DNA of 64,000 nt from Saksenaea vasiformis B4078. Its lineage: Eukaryota > Mucoromycota > Mucoromycetes > Mucorales > Saksenaeaceae. Under the pieces are notes generated by a model. It ran no database searches and was not told the DNA's origin. It saw only the letters and a list, made by a program, of their open reading frames with translations. How positions within the stretch are numbered: position 1 is the stretch's first letter; each line of letters opens with the position of its first letter. This document shows positions 37,520 to 49,345 of this stretch, piece after piece. The stretch spans positions 25,376 through 89,375 of the forward strand of contig JNDT01000944.1 in assembly GCA_000697055.1 (NCBI GenBank). The letters are read 5' to 3'. The position numbers and the translations under genes are program-made.

Positions 37520-38489
37520 CTACCAAATTTTTCCCACATCCTCTTCCTTAGCGTATTTTATGGGATAATGAACCGTCCTGTTACAGGATGTCGATTCACT
37601 GTCTGGCAATGTAGGAGTGACCCTCAGTTCCTTTATGGGACCCTAAAGATGAAAAATAAAAGCATTCAGTTCCGTTCGCACGTTATAGAAGTTGGATATT
37701 TACCCGCACATGAAAGTAAAGCCATGTTTCGAGAATGTTGCCTTTTTTATCACATCGCAGGTTCGGAGTCAAGTGGAATTCTTTCTCAATGGCTTTCTTG
37801 ATCTTCTTCGCAGAATACGAGTATCCCGGAACAATCCCGTGGCGTTTCAGAGCCTTGTAGATATTAAACTTTTGGTAAAGCTTAACTGCCGACTTGAAAT
37901 AGTCAATCATGCCCTGGTAAGAATCGCCACCATAACATTTTGATTCAAGAGTCGTCATGCATGTGCCATGCTTCGACCATTCATGAAGCCAGAATGTATC
38001 AACCAAGCCTAAAGAAAGACCAACCGCTGTCAGCGTACAACAACAATCCCGTTTTTTAAAATTTCAGTATTACCTTGGCTGTTAGGCCATACATTGTTCA
38101 TTTGCTGTACCAGTTCATACTCGTTGCGGGATTGCAAAATAGCAGTAATGTTTGGATAGGCTCGCCTTTCATCGCAAAATTCTGGCCAAGTGCCATTGGT
38201 GCAATAATCAGTCCATAAGCCATGAATTGTCCAAGCATCCTTGTAGCCAGCGTTGACATCCCAGAATTGACTAGCCTTCAAATTAATTATCTCTTAAAGG
38301 AGGACATTTTACCTACGCAAGCAAAATCAGACCGGATTGATTTTCGACGCAGCAACTATCGGTAGACCGAAGTGCAACTTTCGAGCAGCTGATGAGAAGA
38401 TTGCGACCACAGCTTAGAGTGGAATGATGTTTGGCAGAGGCAGACAAAGCGAAAAGGAAGGAAAGGAACAGTAGGTAGACTCTCCTCAT
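37520..38489 (-). CDS. Secreted ribonuclease T2
   Basis: Minus-strand exons 38489-38317, 38270-38074, 38008-37704 and 37642-37520 give 265 aa. A signal peptide (MRRVYLLFLSFLFALSASA) is followed by the T2 fold. Active-site motif CAS I is TIHGLWTDYC (~ residue 80). CAS II is FWLHEWSKHGTC (~ residue 130). Both catalytic histidines and the Glu and Lys are present. The family cysteines (SCSK, SCCV, YC, FCD, GTC) are also there, so disulfides can form. The enzyme cleaves single-stranded RNA outside the cell or in vacuoles, for nutrient scavenging. The first acceptor is set at GCTAG to join LLA to QFWD. ATG 38489 gives a clean signal peptide, so the longer upstream ORF was not used. Confidence 0.95.
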
Positions 38490-39089
38490 TGTTTTTTGGA
38501 CTTGGGAAGAAAGATAACCAAGATGAATCACGGGTGCCCATTTTATTTTGTGTGTGTCTTTGTCCTAGATAAGAAACCCTGACGAGTGTAACATTGTCTC
38601 GTTCAATGGTAGCCTTTCTCTTTAGCATGTAGCAGCACTTAAGAGCGGGACGGACTTTTTTTTTATTTATGTACAACGGTTGCACGTAGTCAAGCGAAGA
38701 TTGATCATTGGATATATGTTGACAAACCGCGCTTTTCGTTTGGGAAGAAAAGTGGGTATTTCTCTGTTCCTTTTTCGTGACAATGAGCGGGCATGGGCAC
38801 ACTTGTATGGGTGCCAAAACCATCAGTTGTCAAAGCCCGGTATCGGTCATCAAATTCAATAACAATGGCCTAAACAAAGAAACGATTCATGATTTAAACA
38901 CAAACAAACGTTATTCTTACATAAATGGATTTGATATCGGACCATCTAGCATTCTTGCTGAGCCGGAAATTGATACCAAGAACGTTTTGTGTGGCATTCA
39001 ATCGACTGCATATTTCGATCATGGTTTGTTCAAACTAACAAAAAGTTGCTTTGTGAACACATCGTTTTTCCTTTTCGAAATTGATTAGA
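38490..39089. other. Intergenic, nothing recognised
   Basis: About 600 bp upstream of the RNase T2 gene. Short ORFs on both strands have no family features. Confidence 0.5.
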
Positions 39090-39471
39090 TCAATTAACAA
39101 CCTTGCGCTGCATTAGACGGAAACGCCAAACTAATAATGACAAGCTAAATATCATCAGGAACGGAAATACCAAAAATAGAACTTGACTATCGAGGACAAT
39201 CCAAAATACATAGGCTAAAACACCTTCAATCATCCATAAACTTGACAAAACTATCAAGTACATTGATATGATAGGTGGAGGGTACCGTCGTGCAGCTTGA
39301 TTGAAAAGTGCCATTGTTGAGCAAAAGTCAGAATACGTGAGCTGGATAGAAGAGGTGGTTGGTACAAAGCGAATATAGCGTAACAGTTCGACTTACATAA
39401 TCACGAAGCTCATATGAGTACTGATCATCAAATTGTCGATGGTTAAACGCTAGTCGAATACTTTTTGTCAT
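39090..39471 (-). CDS. Small two-helix membrane protein, possibly Erf4/GOLGA7-like
   Basis: Minus-strand exons 39471-39397 and 39341-39090 give 108 aa. The N-terminus reads FNHRQFDDQYSYELRDYLTY, then FCSTMALFNQAARRYPPP, with two hydrophobic helices (IISMYLIVLSSLWMIEGVL and VLFLVFPFLMIFSLSLLVW) and a basic tail. The pattern F..Q...ELRDYLTYSDF....N.A followed by a helix recalls the Erf4/GOLGA7 family, partners of DHHC palmitoyltransferases. This is a resemblance by eye, not a firm assignment. Both exons are in frame and the splice signals are canonical, so I consider the gene real. It is too small to predict a role otherwise. Confidence 0.65.
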
Positions 39472-39479
39472 TTTTTTTA

Positions 39480-39655
39480 ATACAAGAGAAACTAAGAATT
39501 CAGCATGAATAAAGAGAAAATAAGAAAAGAAAAAAAGGGAATAGGGAGAGCTGTTTAAGAAGGGGAAACAAAAATAAAACCAGGAGCAGGGAAAGCTAAA
39601 GAAAGAGAGAGAGATAGAGAGAGAGGGAATGAGGAAAGAAAGAGGTAATTCTTTT
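39480..39655. repeat. Poly-purine low-complexity tract
   Basis: The plus strand is almost pure A and G over about 170 bp, with a GAGA core at 39600-39630. It lies just upstream (minus strand) of the small membrane protein gene, so it forms that gene's polypyrimidine-type promoter. Such tracts are common in fungal promoters. Confidence 0.6.
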
Positions 39656-39758
39656 TATTTCTTCACAGGAGTTTTGCATTCAATAATAGTAAATATCCGA
39701 ACCATTATCCTTTCTTTACTGCATTTATGCACATGTAAAGGACGACATTTATATTTCG

Positions 39759-42352
39759 TCAATCTACGTGTGTGCCCGATAAAACGCGATCTAGATTAAA
39801 AGCAGCTGCAAAAAGAATGCCTCGTTTTTAATATATTGATAAAAAGCATGCTTGGATTATCTTACCACTGATAAATGATATGTGGGTAAATGCTTGGGGG
39901 AAGTTCCCAAGCAATTCTCCTGACCTCGCAACTTCTTCCGAAAACAACCCGAGATGGTTCGCATAAGATAGCATCCGTTCAAACATGATGACTGCACGCA
40001 TGAGGTACTTTTTCTCGTACTTTCCAGCACGTGCTAATGCCTCAACAAGCCAAAATGTACACATTGAAAACGCTCCTTCCAAACCTCCAACACCATCGTC
40101 CGTAGTTAAGAAGTTGTACCGGAAGACCAGATCATTGACAACCAACCCGCCTAGAACGGAGAAAATGTAAATACATAGTAGAGAAATAAGAAGGGTGTGT
40201 CAGTTTACCTTTTTCAGGTGGCAGCAAAATACGTTGGATGGTCGATAACAATCGAGGATCGGTAGGAGAGCTAAAGAAGACAAGTGGCATAATCAGACAG
40301 CTGGCGTCTACTGCGTCGGGTGACTCTATGCTCTGGGTGAAGATCCGAAGATCCTTGTTGAAGCACTTCGTTTGAATAAGTTCATAAATTTCATCTCGTG
40401 TTTTCAGCCAACGGTCCCGGTCCGGGCAAGGAAACATTCGTTTTTCTGAAAGACGAAGACCTTTGATTGCAATAACAATTAAAAAAAAGGGTTGTCAATA
40501 ACCCTGCTTCTTTGGCTTACCGCGGTCAATTGCCACCCAGCACATCACAAGTGAATAGGTGAAGTGTTGTCTCGTGCCTCGTACTTCCCAGATAGACATG
40601 TCTGGTTGATAGTAATTGTCACACACGTAATTGACTAGTTTACGTGCGTTGACCCACATATCATACGAAACAGGTGCACCATATTTGTTATACAGATAAA
40701 TTCCATCCATCAGTTCTCCGTAGATATCCAATTGAAGATGATCATAAGCTCCATTTCCAACGCGTACGGGACGAGACGAACGATAGCCATCCAGATGATC
40801 AAATTCAACTTCATCCAAACGTTTTTCGCCTTCGATGCTGTACATGATGTTAAGAGACCCATCCTCGTTCTTGAAATAATACAAGTCAATACTTGACAAA
40901 AAGAAGTATATGTAATTCATACCAAATCATTGCAGCGATCTTCAATATATTGCATATATCGCCCTGCTTCTTGGGTGAAGCCCAGCCTGAGAAATGCATA
41001 AATCGTGAATGATGCATCGCGCACCCATACATAGCGATAATCCCAATTTCGTTGACCGCCAATGGCTATATGAAGTTAAGCATGTGGTTTTTTTTATCAG
41101 TGGTCTGGAGTTACTAACCTTCCGGCAATCCAAAAGTAGGAGCGGCAACAACAGCGCCTGTCTAATTTGTTTTTTTGGACAAAAACAAGACGTGTAAAAA
41201 AAAAAGTGGAGAACGTATCGTTACTTATATGTTTACCGGTTCATAGGTCAGCAATTTCAATGCCAGCGCGCTACGCATTACTTTTTCGCGCCATCGGCCT
41301 TTGTAGCATGATTGATTGATCCATTTCTGCCAAAATTTAGCCGTTTGCCTGAACAATGCCTCGATAAGACTGGCCGTAAGCGGAGGGTCAAAGGCCAGAC
41401 GCAGACGTTTTTCTGATAAAGTCTCTGTAGACTGTGGCTCAGGTGGCAACTCTCGAAGAATAAAGGTCACTTCCTGAGTCTCGTCAAGCTCGAATTCTGC
41501 GTAGACCCCTGGGCCTTTGAATCCTCTCTCCGGTGCTTTATCGTCGATTACCAATTTCACCACAGGGCACTCATAGTCGCCACATTTCACCAGATGACGG
41601 AGATCCATTGCCAACGAGGGGGAACGGAATATGACACCGGTACCGGTGTAATGGGGTGTTTCATCTTCGGGGTACAGTTTCCCGCTTTCTGCCGCTTCCG
41701 GAGGAGCAAATGACGTGCTTTCGGCTTCAGCCGTATGGTTATCCAATGCATAATTGAACGCCGGATAGCATTCCATCCGAAACCTTACTTTGCCTCGGAT
41801 TATTCGGACAGTACGGATAATCCATGGCAATAAAGGCTTAGATAAGGTCCGTTGTGTCTGCTCTGGCACATGCATGTAATCTGTAATTTCCGATACACCG
41901 TCGTCAGACATAAAGCGTGTCGTCAGAATGTTACTGGTGGGCAAATATTGCTGTTTATTCGTTGTATGAGGCACCTTTGGTAGAATCTGAAAGTGGCCAC
42001 CTTTGTCTTTATCCAGCATACGGGCAAATACTGAGGGGCTGTCAAACTTGGGATAGCAAAAGAAGTCGATGGAACCATCCATACTGCAAAGCGCAATTGT
42101 CCTCATATTGCCAATGATACCATAGTTCTCTATAGGCATGTAACCTTGAGTACGATTACTTATATAATCGTCTGCAGTATCGTAGCAGACACCTTGTGTG
42201 GATTGTCGCCGAGTATCAGCTACATAGCGCATTCCTTCGGGCAAATCCTCAGGCGGCTCCTGCTCTGCCTGAATTTCTGACTCGAGCTGCAGACCATAAG
42301 ATTCATCTCTATGGTATTCTTCTCGATTATAATCGTATCCACCAGAAGACAT
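39759..42352 (-). CDS. GH15-family glycoside hydrolase (trehalase/glucoamylase-like)
   Basis: Minus-strand gene of about seven exons: 42352-41237, 41161-41119, 41065-40923, ~40890-40522, ~40460-40208, ~40152-39867 and a last short exon ending at the TGA 39761-39759. The boundaries after exon 3 are approximate. The N-terminal domain ([20 protein letters not shown]) is the trehalase-like domain of bacterial-type GH15 enzymes. The catalytic (alpha/alpha)6 domain shows [42 protein letters not shown] with the likely acid Glu, and [20 protein letters not shown] with the likely base Glu. No signal peptide is present, so it is probably cytosolic. Substrate (trehalose or a glucan) cannot be fixed. The closest relatives I know in this architecture are bacterial, so ancient transfer is possible. 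Confidence 0.85.
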
Positions 42353-42916
42353 TGATGGGAAAACAAAGAGATAGATAACAGAAAAGCCAGAACGAAGTCC
42401 CCCAAACTATAAGGCGGGAACAAACTTTGAAACAAAAACGTGAGTTGCAAGTCATGTGGGAAGAACTCAGACCCATGCGCACCCGCGCGCGCTCCAGACC
42501 ATCAGAAACATAACAGGCTTCTCATTTTTTTATTTCATCTTTTTTTTTTTCCAAAGCCAGAACAATAGAATTGTTTAAAGAGCACAATAGGGAAAAAAAA
42601 GGATGTCTCCTTCAAAAGTAATCAGATAAATAATGCAGGGACTAGCCGCACTGCTTTGCTAATGTTTCATAAATCAGGAGAGGATTTCACGTTTAATCGC
42701 GGGAACCTGTGATTTACGTTGGACCGTAATAAAAGCATTAGGTACTATACCAACCTAATCTGTTGAGACGGTCCGATTACTCAACAGCAGAAAGAGTAAG
42801 TACGAAGAGCGAAGTAAACAAGAAAGAAGGTGGAACATTAACAAAAAAAGAAACTACTACTAAAGAAAAGGGGATTGTGATTTACAAAGGATATACAAAA
42901 GAAGGAGAAGGAATTA
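42353..42916. other. Intergenic, nothing recognised
   Basis: About 560 bp upstream of the GH15 gene and downstream of the methyltransferase. It holds a CGCGCGCG run near 42484-42491 and poly-T near 42541-42552. A Lys/Glu-rich plus-strand ORF is a shadow. Confidence 0.5.
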
Positions 42917-44359
42917 TTAATCGCGTTCTGATCTCTTCTGTGCATATGCAAAATGCACGTTTTCAAACGTTTTGTATTCATCTGCCTCACGCCAGCAAGA
43001 CTGTAACATTTCCTTGTAGTCGTCTTCCGTGATATTATTTGACAAACATATCTGCGGCCGAAGAGCCTCGTAAAAAGCTTTCCAAGAATGTAGTGTCAAT
43101 TGTCCAAGCTACATAAAATTTGCATTTAGTCCAATGACACTTTCATTGATTGTTTCTTTTCCTTTTTCTTTTTTCTTTACCTTTCCAGCCCATTGTCCAC
43201 CAGGGCACGAAATAAAGGTCGTTTTGATATTGTTTAAATCCTTCTGCAATTTGAGTCGTTCGTTCAGTCGCCGACCCGCATGAGGATCCAAGCAACGAGA
43301 TTTCATAAGATGAATTAATCGTTGATTACAGTATTTTGTCATTGGACCTGGTCGGTGCAGTTCGGTATCTCCTTCAACGAGTTCAATCCAGCCTCCGGGT
43401 TTCAGGACACGAACTAATTCTCCAATCAGCGACTCCCACTGCGTCTCTTCAACACCAGGTGCTACAGATCTAAATTTATGTCAGTAAAATCAATCAATCA
43501 ACTTGTTCAGGCCGATCACCTACCTCATAAATACATAATCAAAGGACGCATCATCAAAAGGTAAACGTTCCAACATATTGCACTGATGAAACGAGCAATT
43601 CGTTGGTTTAATGTCGCTTGGAAACATTTGTGTGATATCAATGCCAACAATGTTCGATTTTGGATATTCGCCAGCGATTTCCATGGTCCACGAACCTGGT
43701 CCACAACCAACATCAAGAACTCGTGCGCCCTTTCGTAAGACGTCACTAACAGGTGCTAAATAATTCCCCTGAATTGCAAATCGGATCATGAAGTGCTGCA
43801 GATGTAATCGATCAATTTCATCATCGTCGCATGGCAGCAAATACACCGAAGGAAAGTCATGAAATTTACGTCCAGACATCCATACACCATCCGAAGATGC
43901 AGAGAGGCTTTGGGGTGTCTGAAGTGAGCAGGATTCTGTACTAAGCCTTGATTTTGCCATCCCTGTGGCCATTATTTCTGCTGCTGCTGCCACTGCGGGA
44001 GCGGTGGTGGCAAGGGGGTGCACGGACGTTTGAAAGGAGGACACATTATTCTCAAGTGCCACTGGGCTGTCGCTGCCACACAGTGAAACATTTTCACGCG
44101 AAAATGTTCGAAACGGCATAAGTCGAGCTAACGGTGGTTTGCGAGAACTAGCAGTAGGTGAAGGTGACGAATGCTTCCGGATCTTGATGCGTCCGGAAGA
44201 CGACGAGGGTGAAATGGTAGGCAATGTATACTGTCGTTTAAATGGATCGCTCTCTTCAAGTTGTGGTTGCTGGCGTTCACTTAACGTCTTTAGAATGGGG
44301 TCACACTGACTAACTGTGCTCGCACTGCGGTGGTCAAGACGGGAATGCTGGCTGCCCAT
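42917..44359 (-). CDS. LaeA-like SAM-dependent methyltransferase with N-myristoylation motif
   Basis: Minus-strand exons 44359-43524, 43469-43181 and 43108-42917 give 438 aa. The protein starts MGSQHSRL, matching the N-myristoylation consensus (Gly2, Ser6). Residues 10-170 are Ser/Pro-rich and disordered. The class I methyltransferase domain follows: VLDVGCGPGSWTMEIA (motif I), NIVGIDIT, FDYVFMR, and VRVLKPGGWIELVE. This is the umta/LaeA-type layout. LaeA relatives regulate secondary metabolism in Ascomycota; in Mucoromycota the role is unknown. The FYEALRP and KEMLQSCWREADEYKTFENVHFAYA tail is usual for the family. Membrane attachment through myristate is an inference. Confidence 0.88.
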
Positions 44360-47333
44360 GGAGGATGGTATAGATGAAGAAAAGACAAATAACGAATGGA
44401 AAAATAAGAAGAAGAGGGTATAAAGCAGGCTTTTTGGTGGTGAATGAGTCTAGTGGCTCATGGACTAAAGGAGTGGAAAGGGTTTATCGTCTGTGTGTAG
44501 CAGCGCGCGCCTTTTTTTCCTTTTTTTTTTCTTGTATTGCGGATTTAATGGGAAAAAATAGAGTATCTATAGCAACGCGATGCTATAAAAACACGCCATT
44601 GTGTTACTGTGATCAAGGTAATATTACTCTATTTATGTATATCCATTGTCATGCGCCCTAGTTACAACCGCAAATTCACTATGAAGCCTGCCAGTGTGGC
44701 TCTTTTCTTTTCACCGCCCGTGATCGGGAAGGAACCAAACGGACTCAGCCATAAATATTTCCTTAGGGCAACTTTCCTTTTCAAGCAATGTATCTTTCCT
44801 ATCGTATCGGAGATTTCTTACCAGGTAACTTTCTCATGCTGTAGGTGCTGCCCATGCACGCAACATTACGAAATGTGTCATTTCCTTACAAGGAAAAACT
44901 CAGGATCGCCATCATTCAAATAAAATAAAGCGCACGCTTTTTGGTTAAGTTCTCATTTACAAACATGTGTCTCTACTTGTAGAAAGCTCAACTCTCTGAT
45001 AGTCGACTTCTTGGCTATTATCTTTTCCTTTTCTTTTTTTACCATTCTAATTGTTCAAGATTTTCTTTCCAAACGACGTTACATCTAAAGTTTATTATTG
45101 TTGAGTTCAATTTCCGCAATAAATAACATCATCGTGGTTACGCGGATTTTACGCCATACGGATTGGAAAAGTGATACTGACACAAGGGGAAATTGGCGCG
45201 AGAGATATTTTGTACGAAAGTTCCCTTGACGTGCTGTAAAACCTTCTGTCATATTTGCCACTGATGACAAGGGGACCCATTTGAGAGACTGCTTTGAGTT
45301 ATCGAAAATAGGTTATTGTAGCTGTATATAAAAAGAGCTTGGAAGTTTCTTTTTGCCCTGTTAAGGAATTGTGAAAATAGATAATTTGCAGGCTAAGTTC
45401 TTCCAGCAAGTGTTTTCTGTTTCACGTTGGAAATTAAGTAACTGAGTATAGATTTCTCACCAGACCGCCAACAATAGAATCAGATAATCTAGCTGTTTTA
45501 TAGAGCTTGTGTTCGTATATTGATCCACCTAATTGCAGATAGGTTCAAGGACCATTTTCACGCAATTTTAGTTCTCTTTCGAACCATTTGGAGCTGGGAG
45601 TTAGTCCGTCTAATGCTTGTATCGGTATACCATATTCTTCCATGTCGCGACAGGTCCCTCATCTGGCACAGAACATGATTCAGAATTATAGGCAGAATGG
45701 ATAATTAAGAAAGAACCGTCGATGGGTTTTCTTTGTTTCCTCGGTTCCGTTTTCACAAGACATCCCCGCAAGCATGTCAATTCGTCACATAAGTAAGATT
45801 ACTCATGTCTTTCCGTCTATTCTTTAGATTGCACAACCTCCACCCTAAAACGTATTGGCTGCATGTGTAACTCACATTGACCACTAAAGTAAATGTTGTC
45901 TCACTCAGCACCCCTCATCTTCCACGATAGATTGCCAGACGACACAGCGCTCCATGTCGCTATACTTGCGTGAAGCACTGCATTGCCGTTGTTACCAGAT
46001 GTCTCTCACCTATTGTAGGAGCTGGACATGCATTTGCCATACGGTAGAAACGATATTGGTATGAGATGACATTCAAGCATTATTCTATTTACTAAGCATG
46101 AATAAATTTTGTGCCCATTGGAGGACCAAGTTCACATAATCTAGTTGATCCTGTGACGAAAAAAATCATGAATCAATAGCGCATATTCAACCCTTTGCTT
46201 AGCACAGATTGGATCTTCATGCAAAGTGTGCCCAAAAGTAATTCAACAAGGTTTACTTGGCGTAACGAGAATCTTATTTTACCAATATTGGATGCTGTGT
46301 ACGGGGTACAATTATTGGTTGGTATACTTAAGAATTATTTGTCCTTGATTGGCTAGACAGTTTCTGCCATCGCTGTCGTAGTCCTTGCAAGCGCCTATAA
46401 GATCCCCCATGACCGAGTCAGAAAATGAGAAGCACGGGGCACGACAGGACACTTCTGTGACGATGATTAGTCATACCAGTGTCTTGTTTAGTCATTCCTT
46501 GAGGCCAAGCTTGAGGCTGACACACAATGCTTTAACAAGCCGAAGTGATCATTGTTGGGTATTGCCTTGGTATAGTTCTGGCGGTCTGAAGTCACCCTTA
46601 GGAATACATGGCATTGTACGGCGACACCTTGATATTCTTTTTGCAGTAAATGCTCTAGCAGCATTTACTTCCTTACTGTTCCTTCTATAATGCGTGCTCT
46701 TTTACTGCCTTTCCTTTGCACACGACAGTAGGAGTCGATCAAAATCTCTTTTCAAGAAAGTAAGTTCCATCCTGGTTCATGGACGTAGTTATTAGAAATG
46801 CATAATTGAGATCATCGGGAAATTCGTGCAAAACGGCTAAGGACTACTCCTCATCAAGAATAGGATGGAGGACTTAGTGTTTTGCAAGCTATCCCGACCT
46901 CTAACTCTATTCGACGAGGGCACATATAATCATTGTCCCTACAACGCCAAGAAATATCTTGTATTGAAAGCATACGAGAGACTCGACTCTGCAAAGTGCA
47001 TGAAAATGGTATCTGGGCAGAAACCCGTTACACAAGTGACCCGCCCTGCTAAATTTTTGGCTTTTTGCCAGTTGGACCACGTATTTGATCCTCTGAGCCA
47101 CACGCGAGCCGAACCATGAAGGTTGGGCGGGGCCCCTGTGATGGCTATGCATCATGATGAGGATAGCAATGATGGTGAGCCTCCATGCTTCATGTCGTCG
47201 AATCGCATTCGCTCCTCCAAACAAAGTCCAGAGAACTAATGGCATGCAGTCCTTTACTCGCCCACTCACTGCTATCAATGAATAACACATATGGTCGCCT
47301 AGCAAAAGTAATCTATGTAGAATATCGGATATG

Positions 47334-47369
<36 letters not shown>

Positions 47370-47429
47370 AATTGGCCCAAACAAGTAGAGGCAGGTGCTT
47401 TATTTTTTTATTTCTTTTTTTTTGTTTTA
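44360..47429. other. Intergenic with a microsatellite, nothing else recognised
   Basis: About 3 kb without a supported gene. ORFs at 46385 and 46865 have no family features. A trinucleotide repeat sits at 47332-47364. Confidence 0.5.
47332..47364. repeat. (AAT)n microsatellite
   Basis: About eleven perfect trinucleotide units ATA/TAA, just beyond the 3' end of the Crypton relic. Likely length-polymorphic between strains. Confidence 0.9.
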
Positions 47430-49345
47430 CTACTCACGCAGTCTGCTAGACAGCTTCGCTAACGAGCAGTTGTCCTCGACACGCTGCCTCTCCAAACGCG
47501 CAGCTGCCTCTTCCATCGAGAGGCCATCAGCTTCGGCCATCCTCTGCAGCTCATTGATAATTGTCCGGCGCCGTGAATAGAACTGACGTTCTGTGGATAT
47601 AATATAAGAAAAGAAGAAAAGAAAAGAAAAACAAAGAAGTCAATATCAAGATAAATATTTTTCGTCTTTGATCCTACCTTTTGCTCTGCTCCGTCACAAT
47701 GAACCATATTTTCCGGTTCAGTTCGAGCACGGAAAGCAGATCCGCTTGCAACCCCACGGACTACTCTCGCCAGAGGTCTGACACCGAGCTGATATCGCGG
47801 CTCAAAGCGTACACCTATGAGGGGCGCCGTTGGAGCTGCGGCAGCGCCTTCGTCAGTTCTTGGCGGCATGCCCAGCTGCATTGGCCCTCAAGAGGCAGCA
47901 AACGTGGAACAGACCTGACGCAATGCACCCATCACGTCCTTCAACTCGTCAAACACTACGCAGCAGATTCATCCGAATAGCGGACTGGTCGTTGGTCGCA
48001 GAGTGCTGCTCAAGCAAGTTGTACAGGATTGCTTGGTGCGCCTCCATCTTGGCGTTGATATTTTGGAGCTCCTGGCTGACATGGGGCAGGGCGCGCTGCA
48101 GCTCCAGCTCGGCAGGCACCTGGACAGTCTGGTAGGCCGAACACAGCCCACGTTCGAAAGCCAGAAACTCTGGGTCCTGGAACAGCTCGTTGTTGAAGAA
48201 CGCGTTCCTCCGATGTTCCATGCGGAACATCACAGCGTCCTGGAGGATGATCTTCCGCATATTCTGCAACAGCTTGAGGAACGCTTGTGCGCAGATGGAG
48301 TTTTCGCACGTCTCGCCGGCCAGCACCTGGGGCAGGAGAACATCCGCCTGGGGAAAGATCTTCCTCTGCAAACTCTCTGCGGGGACAGAGGACCGCTCGT
48401 GGGAGTCAATACTGACCCTTTTTGCCGGAGAAGCCATTCATAACGCGGAAGGGTCGAGAGATAACATGATTCCATGCTCTGCATATTCCAGCGACCGTGG
48501 TGATCTTGTAATAATGTTTTTCGAACGTGTTTGACGATAGACTCCAATTTCCGTGTACTTTGAGCTGATGAAAGGTTACCTCCAATCTATATGACTTTTG
48601 TACTAGTTTCTGATACAGAGTGGACGCTGAAGACTGTTGTATCTATCCCTGCGGGTTGCGCGTTCGCCTTTGTATCGATTGGTAGTTATCGATTTAACGT
48701 GGAGTTTTATTTTTTTTAAGAAAAAAAGTTAGTTACATTAGGCTGTTCCCCGCCTTTTCAGAGGAATTCGATATCCTCTCTGTGGCGTCTTAATAAAAAT
48801 TCGATCAGGCCCGCATTGTTGGTTATGTGGGCCTGACCCGCCGTTCTGCGCAACCGCATGGCGCGGTTTCTACAAGGCCTGCATATCAGGCGGCGGTTGT
48901 GCAGGGTAAGTTCCCTGACGGGCATGCAAATGTAGCATCGTGTTTCGTTAGGGTCAGCCATGCTTTTATCCGATGCAAAATGTCCTCAGTTTCTCCACCG
49001 TGATCGGCTCGGCATGGCATGGCATGCACCACTTCCGCGACAGGCATGCGTCTTTTTATCGCTGCTGATGTTGCAGGCATCGAAGGCGCGGTCGACTGCT
49101 TTTTCCTGGACGCTGTATGACATCGCCTTCTTGGGGTAGACGCCCTTGGTCGCCTTCAGATCAAGCCAGTTCTCGTTGGTGGCGAAGCTAGGCAAGTTCT
49201 CCTCCGCGATGTGCCAGCGGTAAAAGAAGTACATGGCTAGGGCACCGAAAGTGCACACACAGTAATCCCAAATGGTGGATCGTTCCGGTGTATTGCAGCC
49301 CGCTTCCGTCCTTGTTTTTTCCTTGATCGATGCGGGCTACCAGTA
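47430..49345 (-). pseudogene. Decayed Crypton-type tyrosine recombinase gene (Ndc10-like + GCR1_C)
   Basis: Reading the minus strand, homologous segments occur in several frames. The Ndc10/recombinase part has VLVARIDQGKNKDGSGLQY (49345-49290), then TFGALAMYFFYRWHI, ISSDKKTHACRGSG, and GRWNMQSMESCYLSTLPR near 48490. The next segment, 48437-47949, reads FLKLLQNMRKIILQDAV. The C-terminus is a GCR1_C domain: ALSRDISSVSDLWRE, an in-frame TAG, then SVGLQADLLSVLELNRK. After an intron it ends FYSRRRTIINELQRMA with a stop at 47430. There are at least three frameshifts, one nonsense codon and an extra ~500 bp between the HACRG and GRWN blocks. The DNA is clearly more GC-rich than its surroundings. Crypton relatives move by a tyrosine recombinase. 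The copy is inactive. Confidence 0.8.
48758..48961 (-). CDS. 67-aa zinc-ribbon-like ORF inside the Crypton relic
   Basis: An intact ORF begins MADPNETRCYICMPVREL and contains a second cysteine pair in RLICRPCRNRAMRLRR. CxxC-x17-CxxC spacing fits a small zinc ribbon, and it is Arg-rich. It lies in the extra ~500 bp that splits the recombinase homology. It could be a small protein carried by a nested element, or part of the ancestral transposon. It shares the high GC of the relic. No family assigned. Confidence 0.4.
   Translation of the reverse strand: MADPNETRCYICMPVRELTLHNRRLICRPCRNRAMRLRRTAGQAHITNNAGLIEFLLRRHREDIEFL

Noticed and set aside
46907..47380. 157-codon minus-strand ORF starting in a poly-isoleucine run
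   Set aside because: The start is translated from the AAT microsatellite and the rest has no features.
47949..48443. Plus-strand ORFs of 100-146 codons opposite the Crypton relic
   Set aside because: They are shadows of GC-rich coding DNA; only the minus strand shows domain homology.
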